A stretch of DNA of 64,000 nt. Origin: Arctopsyche grandis. Lineage: Eukaryota; Arthropoda; Insecta; Trichoptera; Hydropsychidae. Below, in pieces: positions 1-12,211 of this stretch; position 1 is the first letter of the stretch; every line of letters starts with the position of its first letter. The stretch is from NCBI RefSeq assembly GCF_051622035.1, contig NC_135362.1, forward strand, positions 26,781,001 through 26,845,000, in the 5' to 3' direction. The position numbers were made by a program, and so were the translations under genes. Under the pieces are notes generated by a model. The model was given only the letters and a program-made list of their open reading frames with translations. It ran no database searches and was not told where the DNA came from.

Positions 1-165
1 ATTGCACTTCTAATCCATTTAAAACACATCTTCAAATTAAGTTATGTACCATGTGATAGAATATCAAATTAGATGGTCCTTACTTGAGAACTGTAGATTT
101 GCATAGCGCACAAACAAATGCCTATATAAATATTTGCATGTTGAAGAGAAAACCTTTGAAACAAA

Positions 166-208
166 CATTTATATATGTACTTAGTGATGCTAAGTACATA
201 TATAAATG
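166..208. repeat. Perfect 19-bp hairpin
   Basis: Bases 166-184 and 190-208 are exact reverse complements around a 5-base loop (TGATG). The stem is AT-rich and contains GTACTTAG. No surrounding element explains it. Confidence 0.8.
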
Positions 209-342
209 CTTCACTCGGAAAATGGAAATTAAATGAAAACCATGAAAAAAATCTTCATTTGTTTTATTATTAAATTTATTTTAATTGAACGAAATTAATA
301 TTACTTAACGACCAACCAACCACAAACGCATTTGACCAATCC

Positions 343-410
343 AGCCAATCAGAAACGACTTTGACGACAGCCAATCAGAAACGACTTTGACAACAGCCAA
401 TCAGAAACGA
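343..410. repeat. 26-bp tandem repeat, about 2.6 units
   Basis: Units of 26 bp containing CCAATCAGAAACGACTTTGA run at 343-368, 369-394 and 395-410, nearly identical to one another. Confidence 0.85.
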
Positions 411-1620
411 ATTACAGACGCCGTTTCAATTTTATATACATATGTACATATAAGATATAATACATAAGCCGCTATATTATAAAGTGGCGGAAGTCCAATT
501 TTCAGTCCAAAAAACATTATTTCTGTTTGACTTAGTTCACAAATTGCTATCACTTCTTTTAATTCGATGTTTCCAGAATCTCGGAAAAGCAGAATAATCG
601 TATCACAGCCCACCGGTATTTTTAAATACCGTAAAACGCAAAAAAATGTATTTAATATTTTGCGAGATACAAAAAAAAATTCAAAGTATTTTATTTTACT
701 TCTTGTATAATTAATGTTAAAATTTGTATATTATAATGTTGATAATTCGATATGCGTGCCATGGCCAATACGGTAACAGTTACTTGTGACGTCTCTCCTC
801 TAAACAATCGATCTTTGTTTTCAACTCTCTGATTTAGATTGATTTTGGACTGAAAGCGCCTATTTGGAACTTCAATATTTTACGAACTTTATATTATACT
901 ATTTTATATAATCTTTTTTATTGAAAATTCTTTTTTCTTTTTTACTAGCCTCTTCTTACTTCGCTTTCGATTTTTTCGTCTGATTTCGTCTGACGAAATT
1001 TGGGTTATTATCCGATCGTTTTCAAACTTTGCCATTTTGCTCGGTTTGGTCATCAATATATGTGGAAATCAAATCCGCCATTACGATGGTGAAAAATAAT
1101 CGTAATAGACACGTTTGAAAATACTCCATTCTCGTTCTCGGTGATGTCTATTTTCCGTATTTATCCACGTTGCTGGATTTACCCACACTGTTCCGACCGT
1201 TTTTTCCCTTTTCGCCACCATCTCGCTATGTCATATTTTAATTGTTTAAACGCCTATAACTCTTTCATTTTTCACTCTATATTTTTCTTGAAAAGTTTTT
1301 CCTGAGCTTAAAAATTCTGAAAAGTCAAACCGATAAATCATTGTGTATATTGACTTAAGCTATATTGTAACAGTAATAATTATAACAATAATTATCAGTA
1401 AATATTTCGAGATAAAAGTTGTGTAATAAAATTCGATGCAGAATCGTGTACCCCTTGTAGGCCTTGAAGTAATTGTCAATTTTCAGAAGAAGACAAATGT
1501 TTCTGGAGTGTCAAAGTTGTGGTAGCCCTAAAACAGACACGCTCGTACCTTCTTATTTTCCCAATAAATTGTAGAGGTAGATTTATTGTGTTTTCGCTCA
1601 CGAAGTTTGTAAATCTTCAG

Positions 1621-4600
1621 GAATGGAACGACATGAATCTTCGGTGGAATACGTCCGACTATGGTGGCGTAAAAGATTTACGAATACCACCCCACCGACT
1701 GTGGAAGCCAGACGTTCTTATGTACAACAGGTAGGCAACTTCTAAAAAGAAGCTGAAGATAAATATTATTCAAAAAGAAAAGTTTAAAATTATTAATATG
1801 TTTTCAGTGCGGACGAAGGTTTCGACGGCACCTACCCTACCAACGTGGTGGTGAGGAATAATGGCTCTTGTCTGTACGTTCCACCTGGTATATTCAAGAG
1901 CACGTGCAAGATCGACATCACCTGGTTTCCGTTCGATGACCAACGCTGCGAGATGAAGTTTGGCAGTTGGACTTACGACGGGTTTCAGGTTCGTTGGGTC
2001 AAGGTTACAAGTTATTCTGTCTGAATTTGTGCTGATTGTTTTGTTCGGTGTGTTTCATGTGAAGCTGGATCTTCAGTTGCAAGATGAGACAGGAGGCGAT
2101 ATCAGCAGCTTCGTCACCAATGGAGAATGGGAGCTTATCGGTATTTATTTCATTCTTCCATTGGAAATTAGAATCAATTAGTTTGTCCATATCAGAGTAT
2201 GTATGTAGCTTTTTGGGTACCATTTAACCATCTCGAACAATTTACTCTGTTGCTTTTTCATATTGAGCTCTCTTCTCAGTTATAGTTATGGATTGTATTG
2301 TCTTTCTAATGAACTGTATTATATGTGTATCAGCTTCCTTTGTTTTGTCCTGATTATCTTTGTTTGTATCCCTTTGAACCCAGCCACCTCGAGTGGTTTT
2401 GTAACCCAAGCGTAATTGCTCGTGGTCACTCTTGGTCATCCAACTTGGGCAACCAGAAGCGACCAAAGAATCAGTTCACTCATACCTACATATGTATGTA
2501 TAAGAGTGTTCTCATACATTATATAATTTTGACGAGTCGCGCCAGTTTCTCAAACAAAAAAATCAACGTGACCAGACCGAACGCCAGAAACCGATCACAC
2601 TGGTCTGTTGACTTACGGCTTGAGTTACCGATGAGTTTCCCGGTGTGGCATGCTCCACATAGCTGTACATTTGATCTGGTCGCGCAACAAAATCACCCAC
2701 TAAATCATGATCAGTATGATGACATATTTAAAACATTATTATATTTAAAACTCGAGCTGAAGGTATCAGAATTTGAAGGTACATTTTGGATAACTGGTGC
2801 ATTTTGGATCAAGAATGTGATCATACTGATCATGACTTTAATATCCTTCCTCCATGTGGGTGGAACTCATTTTACATGAGATAAATCTTTGAGAACTCGA
2901 GCAAAAATTACCATTTTCCGTGATTTAATTTTATAACATGTTCCAAAACTTGGCACATTTTGATATTTTTACTTAAATTTGGTATTTTTTGGTTTAAGGT
3001 GTGCCTGGCAGGCGTAATGAGATCTACTACAACTGCTGCCCCGAGCCCTACATCGACATCACCTTCGCAATCGTCATCAGGCGCAAGACTCTTTACTATT
3101 TCTTTAACTTGATCGTCCCCTGCGTTCTTATCGCTTCAATGGCCCTCCTCGGGTTTACACTGCCACCAGATTCAGGGGAAAAACTTTCTTTAGGTAGATA
3201 CCACCATAAATCTTACACATACTTCATAACGAAAGATTTACATGTGCTTATATCCGTTTCAATCTTTTACAGGTGTTACTATCTTACTGTCGCTCACTGT
3301 CTTCCTGAACATGGTAGCTGAGACCATGCCAGCTACGTCAGACGCCGTGCCACTTTTGGGCACATACTTTAACTGTATCATGTTCATGGTGGCCTCTTCT
3401 GTCGTCTCTACAATCCTCATCCTCAACTACCATCATCGCAACTCTGACACCCACGAAATGAGTGATTGGGTAATTGCAGTGATGATTTTAATAGCTCCTT
3501 TCATCTTAACTGCTCTTTTTTTCTGCAACTTGGTTTATTTCAGATTCGCCTGGTGTTTTTGTACTGGTTGCCGTGTATTCTGCGTATGAGTCGTCCCAAC
3601 CCCCCGGCGGAAACGACCAATGCGCCGAAGCCTCCAGATGCTGAGATGCGAGAGAGATCATCCAAGAGTCTCTTGGCAAACGTGCTCGACATCGACGATG
3701 ATTTTCGTCATAATCATCGAGCACCGTACTATCGCACACTCTATAGGTGGTTGTTTAAACTTTTTTAAGGTTTGTTGGGTTGGATTTTGGTTTCAATTTG
3801 ATGATCTTTGTATTGGTTTTAGGGGGGGAGAAGAGAATGCAGCAGCCCGACCTCCCGATCCACCAGCGCCTACATGCCTCGGAGCAGACTATGAACTAGC
3901 GCTCATTCTCAAAGAACTTAGGGTCATCACTGACCAGGTATGCATATTGATTAATTTAACAAAATTATAAAAGAAGAAAGATCAGAGTGAAGGAAAGTAG
4001 TTTTTTAATAATAGTAGTAGAAGCAACGGCTGTGATGTGAGTAGTAGTTTAATGAAAATTTTCGGTAGCAAGCTCTCACACCTATCTATCTTTCGTGTTA
4101 GATAGAATCGAACTCGTGATGATGAAGTGGTCTGTGCTGACGGATGCTCGCAAGAATGATGTATTGAAAAGTGACTGCAACACTTAAGCAAAGTTAAAAA
4201 ATTTTAAAATGTGGATATTTTGTTTGTATATTTATTAGATACATATCTACGTTTATGTTAATGGTGTAATGGATTAATGACTATTTATATGGCTACTTAA
4301 GTCTACTAATTTTATCTTAACCTACATATATAAATATAATTTAACCTACATACAACCAACAGCGTGGACCAGTAGTTAGCATATTATTCTTGATTATATT
4401 AGCAGAGTGGTCACGGGTTCGAGTTACGCTGGTGGCTGCTGGCCAGACCTTGGTTTGTGGCTCCAGGTCGACGAGTTTGCCAATTTGGGAGAGAGAATTT
4501 TACCGCACGCCACTGATATATGTATACATAGGGGTTCCAAAAAACCACCCGAAAGATAAAGCCGGTTTTCGATTTTTTTATAAATAAAAAGCCGGTTGGC

Positions 4601-7423
4601 CGACTTTCACCGGTTTTAGAAAATTAAGACTTTTTTTAAGTTTAAAATTTTATATCGAAAAAAAAATGTAAATATATATTATACATATTATTCAAAAAAG
4701 ATAGTATTTTATGAATTAAATTGAGTTATAAGCATTATGAACTTTCATAAGATCATTATTATATTTTTATTTTTTTGTTTTTTTTTACATATATACTAGG
4801 AAGGCTTTACAGGTAAATCCCAATGCGCCTTCCTGGCCAATTACAAATACAAATGCAGCATTTTTTTATTATAAGTCGTTGAATTGCGAGACACTGAAAA
4901 AACTCGCAAATTAACGAGACATCTATGAATTGTACATACATTTTTATTGTACATCCATCAAATTTCAAATATTGGTGACATAGTAGGTAGGAAGGATTTT
5001 TAGCCAATTTTTTTTTTCCGGGAACCGTTTCAACAATGAAATCAGAGAAAATTGGCAAACTCTGATAGGAAACGATCAACCTGGAGTCACAAATCCAGGT
5101 CTGACCAACAGCATACTCTGAAAAATTCATTTTTCATTCAGGGATAGAACCCGGCACCTTCTTGACGGTAAGCAGAAGCTTAACGTCCGAGCTATGCTGC
5201 TGGCTATATATTATTATTACAAATATTACAAATAATACAATTTGTATTATATGTACATCACAGCCGTAAAATGGAAGATCTTAAATACGCACAAATAATT
5301 AAATGATTTAAATAAGCTACTATCAAGAATATATTATTAAAAAAATAAAGTGTAACCTCGCAGAAAAACTATAATTGTGGAATCGTGAATAGATATTAAG
5401 AACTGCTAAGATTCACTCTGAGGTTCGTTCAACGTTGAAATATTTCCATCTTTCGTTGTTTTTTACGCATCTGCTTTAGCTTAAAAATCCAAAAGCTTTA
5501 CAAACCGTTGCAAATTTCGGAAACAAATTCATTGGCATATCGATATCACAAACACAATAATAATGTTTTCTATCTGAAGTTGGGTAGGTCATTGAAACTA
5601 CATACATACTTTCAATAATTCAACAATTATCTTCGTCCATTACAAATCTCAAAGAGACCGCCAAGTACCTTTTTTTTATATTCAAAGAAATATACGCCTT
5701 TTACCTAAGAGAGTTTAGATATATATACATTTATTTTGATCTTTCATAGAAATTTTAAATTCGTAATTGTTAATTTTGAGGAAAAAATTATTAATTAAAG
5801 AAAACCTTAAAAAGCCGGTTGATCGAGCCAAAAAGCCGGTTTTCGGTTTCTTGAAAAATGGTCAAAAAGTCGGCTTTTCGGTTTCGGTTTAAACCGGCTT
5901 GTAACAAACTTCCCTTCAATATCCTAAAGTGTCGGGTCATTTCTTACTCTCGTTCTCGTTCTCCTATTAAATATCCGTATAAATTTCATGATTCTCTTCT
6001 TCAGAGAGAATTATTTATATCTGATCTGGGAATAGTCTTCGAAAATAGTTGGAGTTTCAACATTCACATTGAGAATATCTGTGATAGGGCAACAAAAATC
6101 CTTGGATTCGTAATCCGTAATTCGTCCGAACTAGGGCTCACTGCCATTCGTCTCTTATATTGTACACTAGCTGTATTACCCGGCTTCGCTCAGTGTTTAT
6201 AATATAAACCGCTTAAACATGACTAAGCTAATTTAATTTAAAAAAAAACACGACGATAACGACGACCAAGGATACTTACATACATACAAAGTCTCTTTCC
6301 AAATTATAGATTAGATTAGTTCGCAGTGTGCTCGAGTTTGGCTCCATTATATGGTCTCCCTATCAACTTCGTTACTCTCTAATGTTGGAACGAGTCAAAG
6401 GAAATTCCTTAGATTTTTTATATCTGAAGACATTTGGATTTTATCCATATCTGTTCCCTAGTTAGTGCCTTTGTCTTGGGATCTTTGGGTTTCAACTCCC
6501 TGGCAAAGAGAAGAGATTTATTTCTTGGGAAACATTTCGTAAAATTACTTAGAGGAGAGATTAACAATCCCGCTATCCTGGAGAAACTAAAATTCTGGGC
6601 CCCGGAATATCATAGAGTTTTAAGAAAACATGATATATTTTTGCCAATTAGGGCTAAATCAAACGTGCTCATGAACTCCCCCCTCTCGAGAGCTGTTCGA
6701 CTCCTTAACTTACTGGCACATTACTTGGACCTCTTCGATGCCAGTTACGTATGTTGAGTTGGTGGAACACATCCTAAATAGCACGATATAAATTTTTCAA
6801 TCTTATTTCTTTGTTTTTATTTTGTGTACATATTTTTTACTTGATTTTTATTATTTTTTATCATGTTTTTTTTTATTTATGATTTTTATTATTTTTTTAT
6901 GAAGTTTTTTTTATAATTTTTATGATTTTTACTATTTATATTATAATCACATTGACGCTTTGGGGCAACCTGTCAAGTCTCTGTGGTATTGATTTTTTTA
7001 AATAAAATAAAATAAAATATACTAACCGTTTTTCATATATATGCATGGCAAACGAACATTTTCGATTTTTTGACTGTCGGTGCGGTGACGGTCACCCCCC
7101 GATACCTCATTGGCCGTTGAGCGCAGCTCGCTCACTGGCCGTTGATTCCCGATCGCTGATTGGCCGATAAGCGCTGCTCATCCACTTGTCGACGAGCCTC
7201 CTTCACGGAGGGATTCCTTCGCACGTCAATGTTATCTTGTCACTTAACCGCTGCTTTTGTTTTGTTGCAGTTGCGTAAGGAGGACGAAGGCGCGGACGTG
7301 TCGCGCGACTGGAAGTTCGCCGCCATGGTGGTGGACAGACTGTGCCTTATTATCTTTACCCTGTTCACCATCGTGGCGACGCTGGCGGTGCTGCTGTCGG
7401 CTCCACACATCATGGTGTCGTAG
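1621..7423 (+). CDS. nAChRalpha7: Nicotinic acetylcholine receptor alpha subunit, alpha7-like (3' eight exons)
   Basis: Ligand-gated cation-channel subunit of the neuronal synaptic membrane. Exons: 1621-1730, 1808-1988, 2065-2140, 2999-3193, 3273-3469, 3544-3746, 3823-3937, 7271-7423; about 409 residues, phases all consistent. The visible part begins in the ligand-binding domain at [10 protein letters not shown]. It holds the Cys-loop ([15 protein letters not shown]) and the vicinal cysteines of an alpha subunit (YYNCCPEPY), then M1, M2 (with GEKLSLGVTILLS), M3, a short cytoplasmic loop and M4. The loop keeps [17 protein letters not shown], typical of the insect alpha5/6/7 group. [20 protein letters not shown] and the end SAPHIMVS fit alpha7 best in my recall, but alpha6 is not excluded. 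The signal peptide and first exons lie to the left of the window. The last intron (3.3 kb) is full of old repeats. The start is not visible. Confidence 0.9.
4365..4500 (+). mobile_element. tRNA-derived SINE, head type A, decayed
   Basis: AGTAGTTAGCATATTAT followed by GTCACGGGTTCGAGT (B-box-like) and CTGGCCAGACCTTGG matches the head of the better copies at 18105 and 36595. The body is lost after about 4500. It lies in the last intron of the alpha subunit gene. Confidence 0.7.
4795..5208 (-). mobile_element. tRNA-derived SINE, head type B
   Basis: Read on the minus strand the element starts with GCCAGCAGCATAGCTCGGAC, has a tRNA B box in GCCGGGTTCTATCCC, then the shared body (GTTTGCCAATTT and CGGTTCC), and ends with the paired sequences CCAGGAAGGC and GCCTTCCTGG seen in other type B copies. 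Confidence 0.8.
5925..7020 (+). mobile_element. 5'-truncated CR1/Jockey-type LINE with nested Helitron
   Basis: Frames here encode the end of a non-LTR reverse transcriptase and its C-terminal region ([31 protein letters not shown], then [20 protein letters not shown] and [12 protein letters not shown]). The coding part ends near 6756. It is followed by an AT-rich 3' region and a (TAAAA)n-type tail after CGCTTTGGGGCAACCTGTC. A 149-bp Helitron (6167-6315) splits the coding part. Dead copy in an intron. Confidence 0.8.
6167..6315 (-). mobile_element. Short non-autonomous Helitron, nested in LINE
   Basis: On the minus strand it begins TCTAATCTATAATTTGGAAA and ends GAAGCCGGGTAATACAGCTA plus G, that is 5'-TC and 3'-CTAG. 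It sits between A and T of the host LINE, as Helitrons do. Removing it restores the LINE frame across CTLVRS. The copy at 25042-25246 has the same ends. Confidence 0.75.
7107..7190. repeat. Imperfect ~25-bp tandem repeat
   Basis: Three diverged units built on TTGGCCGTTGAGCGC, CTGGCCGTTGATTCC and TTGGCCGATAAGCGC lie just upstream of the last alpha-subunit exon. Confidence 0.6.
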
Positions 7424-8140
7424 CGCGGCGGCCGGAAGGCGGCGGCAGGCGTGCCCGGAAGTCGCGCCCAACACCGCCAACGCCTACGCCATCGCCCTCA
7501 CCATCGCCATCGTCATCGCCATCGCCATCGCCAACGCCATCGCCTACGCAATCGCCTACGCCTACGCCAACCACCAACGCAACACACGTTGACTATTTCT
7601 AGACGACACACCCGCGGGCTACACACCCGCACCCTCACCACACACACACAACAACACATACGACACTCGACACATACACACATACACACATACACATATA
7701 TATATTATGTATATCTACATGTAATGATTCTGTGATAAAATAACAAAAAAAATGCATACAAACCGGTTAATTGTTAAGTTATGATTTGCAAACAAACGAG
7801 CCAATCGAGCGGATTGGCGCGACGTGACTCTAGGTAAGGCTAGTTATGGTAGTTAAGTGTCTGGCGGGGCGGAGGCGCGAGGTCGGCGCCCTCGCCCGCG
7901 CCCCCCGACGGCCCATTGGAAGTTGCAGCCGGACGGGGGGCGCAGCCGCAGCCCCCGTCGCCCCCACGCCTCTGCGCCCGCTTCGTCGTTCGCTCACTGC
8001 CGCTCTATCACGCCAGTTTTATGGTGTCGCTTCTCGTCGCACGGACAACCATTCATTTACATATATCAATAATCGTTGCCCATGTCGTCCATGGTAGGAA
8101 GAAAGTATGGTGTTTCTACCTGGCGTCACTGTATTCCGAA
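7424..8140 (+). other. 3' flank/3' UTR of the alpha subunit gene, low complexity and GC-rich
   Basis: After the stop codon come a hexamer array of CGCCAT/CGCCTA-type units (about 7476-7575), a CA-rich stretch (7625-7700) and a CpG-rich block (about 7850-8040). The last is much richer in GC than its surroundings. Probably part of the 3' UTR; no coding exon is supported. Confidence 0.5.
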
Positions 8141-11100
8141 ATCCTAAGCTTAAATTTATTCAAACAAAATTTATTCGGTGGAGCCGTCTTTCATGTCAAC
8201 TCTACATAAAAAGTTCTCAACCAAAGTCTTTTGGGGTAAAATCACATGGGAAGGAACGCGGCACATGGTTTTTTTTAGATAATTTTAAACATGCGAAAAT
8301 TTGTGGCATGCCTTGCACATATTCATGGCAAGCCCAGCACACACCGTCCTAAAATTACCCCCTGGAGTGTTTTCGGTAATATTTTATCCTTGTATTTAAC
8401 CTTGCTTGACAATAATCGATAACGGTGTATCCCATATTTTAAGAAATTAAGGAGAATCCTCACAGCGGGGAGCCAAACACACGACGTGCCGTTCTTCCCT
8501 GTGTGATTTCGTACATAGACACGGTCCCAGTATGCCAAACCCCTTCCACTATAGACTCGCCCTCGAATAAACGTCCACCAATAGGGCGCTCGCAGAAGCC
8601 ATTCGAAGATTTATCTCAATTTTACTTTCTTGGTTTATTAACTAGATTTTGAATGCTTCCTCTAAACCTACTAAACAGCTCGTTGAACAGCAAATCTACT
8701 GCGTCTTCCCTAAATAACGATACCATATAAACAACATCTTTGGGATTTGAGATTTGATGTCGTTTATTGTCCATATGCTCGAATAGTTTTGATGCAGTCT
8801 TACAACAAACTGAACAGATCTGTCTCGCGCACTGACATCCTAACATATAACTACGACAGACCATAGATATAAGGTTGTGTCGTTTATTGCCATTTCAGTC
8901 TACATATAGATATATGCATATAATCGAATTTTTTGTCAATTTATCGTAAATAAGCTCCTAGACGATGCAGCCGTGTCTTTCAACTGCACTGTACAAAAAT
9001 CTGTCATAAATTTTCTACACATAGACGTACTGACCGTAGACTTACTGACATTGTACCATACAGCTGCGAAAAATCGTTGAACAAACGATTGTATCGTTTA
9101 TGGCCGTTTCAATGTAGAGGTTAACTTAATGGAATAGTCTTTTCTGTCAATTTATCGTAAAGCAACCCATAAACGATGCAACCCCCTCTTCCAACCCCAC
9201 TGTCAATATTTTCTTCACACAACGAGACCACAAACCATTGTATCGTACGACAAATAATGATATCTACGACAGACAGTTGAACTAATGGTTGTATGGACCG
9301 TTTTAGTCAATGAAGACGATTTCTCTCATAATACGTGAATTTTCACTGGGGATTGTTTGCAACATGTTGCTGACAGCACTGCCACCTAAAAATTGACCTA
9401 AAACATTTATGTCGTAATTAATCTCTTACGAGTTATTTGGCATTTTTAAGGATATGTATAAACTTAAGTAATAAAATGATTTATTCAGGGTATAAAATAA
9501 TATATCTAATTCTGAACCTACTAGGTGTACCTACAGACATTGTATATTTATTAAGGATTTCGAAAAAAGAGAGCAATTCGTGGGAAGCATTCATATTGAG
9601 CAGTTGCCGCCATTGACGAAGCAGTGATGCTAGGAGAACCAATAGAAGTTTCGATTTGGCCATAAGCAACCGCACGAACACACTTTATCCTTTCTACCAT
9701 GGCTCCGTTAAAAACCGCGCGGCGAGAAATGCACGTATAAAAGTGGCCTTAATACTACGCCCCATCTACACCTCTCCTCTTCATCCAAAAATCGTGACAA
9801 TCCCGAAAATAACAACAAAATAAATAAAAAGTAAACGGACGATAAACAAACGGCGTATGTTTCCCCAAAAAATTCATCCCCTTCCCTTCCAGACCTCCTC
9901 CCCTCCGTTCGGATCACCCAGGACGAAAAGGGGAGGTCCGTTCCATTTGTGGGCGGATGTGATTCACTCGAATAAAAAATAAATTAATTAATGTGCAAAC
10001 CCGATTCCGTCCCCGGTGGTGGTAAATTCATAAACGCCGGGGACGCAATCAGAGATGTGCATATTTTATTCAAAGTGTGAAAAAAATCAATTTTCTCTCT
10101 CTTTCTCTTTCTCTCTAAATAGATATATTTGTTTATATCAAGGTTGTGATAATTTTTCGATCTCCTAAAAAGTAAAACGGTTAGAAAAAATTGAATTGTT
10201 ATATCGATGAGAATAATATTTTGCAAATTCGCTAAAGTTTTGGCGTTTGTACGAATTTAAAATTATTAAAAAATAAATAAAAAAGAAACACATTTAATTC
10301 GCATTGAATGTTTATTATTATTATTATTATTATTATACATAAATATTAAAAAAAAATTAAAAAGCAATCGGATCTCTTTTTTAGAGGTTCGTTTCAGCAA
10401 TATACTTGTTATCGCCGAATTCGTTTTTTTAAAAATTTAATGAAAAAAAAAAGTAAAAAACAATGATCAGGAAGTTGATCGTCGTTTTGTACTTTGAAAA
10501 TTTTTCGTGTTAAAAACACAAAAAAAAACTTGTAACCCCCCGACTCAACCCGAAACGGTTTGAAAGTATTAACAATCGAAAAAAATTAAAGGAATTAAAA
10601 AATTAACAAAAAATAATAATACAAAATGATTCTTTCTAGTCGTATATCAGAAATCAAGAACGACCGAATTCAAAATTTGTCGTTCTAGGTGCACAAAAGG
10701 TTGTACAAAATATTTTTGAATTCTGTAACGCAATTATTAAAAAAAAATCAATTAATGAGATGAAACAATAAAATAAACTTGTATATAATAATGATACATT
10801 AAAAACATACTTTAAGAAGAAAAAAATATGTCAAACCTGTTGAAACGGAACATCATGTTTCCATGGATTGTACTTTGTTTATTTAAATACAGAAAAGCGA
10901 AAATATTACATTAAAACTATTTATTTCACCTACCCATTTACAAAATCCCATCCTCATGTAGAAAACTTCAGACGATTAAAATTCCTATTATAATCTTATT
11001 GGACTCTAACAAGAAACAATAACAAATAATGTGGATGAAAATTTCTAAAAAAACAAATACTCAAAAAATCCTCAAAATATCACCTCCACATTGAAAGATT

Positions 11101-11547
11101 TACTATTTATATGTACATACTTATGTATGTATATGTATACGAGTATGTATTAATAAAGCATATTCATCAAATTTTATATAATCACAAAATAAATCAACAA
11201 AGCTGTTTTCTAAATCAAAATGAATAATAATGGATCTTTTCTAAACCTTAATCGAAATCATTTTCTATCATTATAAATGTGTATATAAAAAGTAAAGAAA
11301 TTTAATTCTACCTCAATAAAATTTCAATAGTTTCTTTCCCCTATTTTACTCAATTATAGTAACTAAATTTGTAAGTCCTTTTAAATGAAGATAATTGCTT
11401 GATTGATTTTCTAATAAACAAATATACATATCGTGAATAAATAGCCAAATTATATTTTATACATATGTATGTATGCAAATTATATTATATACATACATAT
11501 GTTAGACATCAAAAAATGTATGTATGTAATATGTACGAGTATATTTT
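8141..11547. other. Intergenic DNA between the two receptor genes
   Basis: No gene seen. A diverged tandem duplication lies at about 8870-9290. Short frames on the minus strand (8622-8864, Cys-rich; 9481-9681) match nothing I know. From 9930 to 11540 the DNA is simple and AT-rich. Confidence 0.55.
8870..9290. repeat. Diverged ~220-bp tandem duplication
   Basis: Both halves carry TGTCAATTTATCGTAAA, then ACGATGCA, a CCACTGT/GCACTGT stretch and a cgtttattg/cgtttatgg start, in the same order. The halves are roughly 8870-9085 and 9090-9290. Confidence 0.6.
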
Positions 11548-11632
11548 GGTAAACGGATTATTCCGGATTGTTCCGTGATCGAGACTTTGGTGACTTTCGC
11601 GAGATTGCTTTTTGCAGAATAATCACCAAGCC
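11548..11632. mobile_element. 85-bp inverted-repeat element of the GGTWMNGG family
   Basis: Starts GGTAAACGGATTATTCCGG and ends AATAATCACCAAGCC. It is flanked on both sides by the exact 9-bp duplication GTATATTTT (11539-11547 and 11633-11641). Same ends as the elements at 52292 and 61336. Confidence 0.8.
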
Positions 11633-12211
11633 GTATATTTTACTACATACATTCATAATGATGAAATTGTTTAATTTTCCATTATGTAAATGTAGTTTTC
11701 AATTTAGATACACAAAACTTGATATACGTACTATCTCATGGTAACCGTAGACGGTTTTTGGAAGGGGTTGGTGCCCCATAAAAAATACCCTGCTAAAGTT
11801 CCATTTATACATTTTCACTAGCATGGACAATTCGACAATTATCGAATACATACATACATGTAGGAAATGGTATATCCTGATGGTGCCAAGTATATACATA
11901 CATACGTATAAATATGGGTGTACATGAGCTTATCTGAAATGGTATCGAAACGTGATGTAAGCATTTGCTAATACGGCATCTGTATGTGCTGAAACCGCCG
12001 ACTGCATTATCTGAAAACCGTAATGGGTCATGGATCGATAGGAGGGTAGCTGCGCCCGAGGGAGGGTCGGGGGCTTGTGGGAGGGCAGGCTTTACAGTTC
12101 GCAGAGAGTAGAGGGAGATAAAGTGGGTAAACAGGGAGGACGGGAAGAGTAGGATGGAAAACCAAGGGGGAGGAAAGGTGGTGAAAAGCTACCAGTAACA
12201 CCCCGAGCGCC
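11633..12211 (+). other. 5' flank of the beta1 receptor gene
   Basis: AT-rich up to about 12020, then a purine-rich stretch (about 12030-12190, AGGGAGG-like) runs up to the start codon. It probably holds the promoter and 5' UTR; no TATA box or initiator can be named with confidence. Confidence 0.4.

Larger units (their letters stand above)
1..1620. other. AT-rich non-coding DNA, probably intron upstream of the first visible nAChR exon
   Basis: No coding exon could be supported here. The first exon of the receptor gene at 1621 starts in phase 0 in the middle of the ligand-binding domain, so this stretch should be the intron before it. It holds a perfect 19-bp inverted repeat (166-208) and a short tandem repeat (343-410). 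The rest is AT-rich with no recognisable element. Confidence 0.6.

Noticed and set aside
2325-2879. 184-codon open frame in the intron of the alpha subunit gene
   Set aside because: It lies wholly within an intron defined by good splice sites and family continuity. Its composition is not protein-like throughout and I recognise no domain. Probably chance, perhaps with transposon debris.
7244-7695. Several overlapping frames rich in Arg, Pro or Ser around the alpha subunit stop codon
   Set aside because: They are produced by the CGCCAT hexamer array and the opposite frames of the M4 exon.
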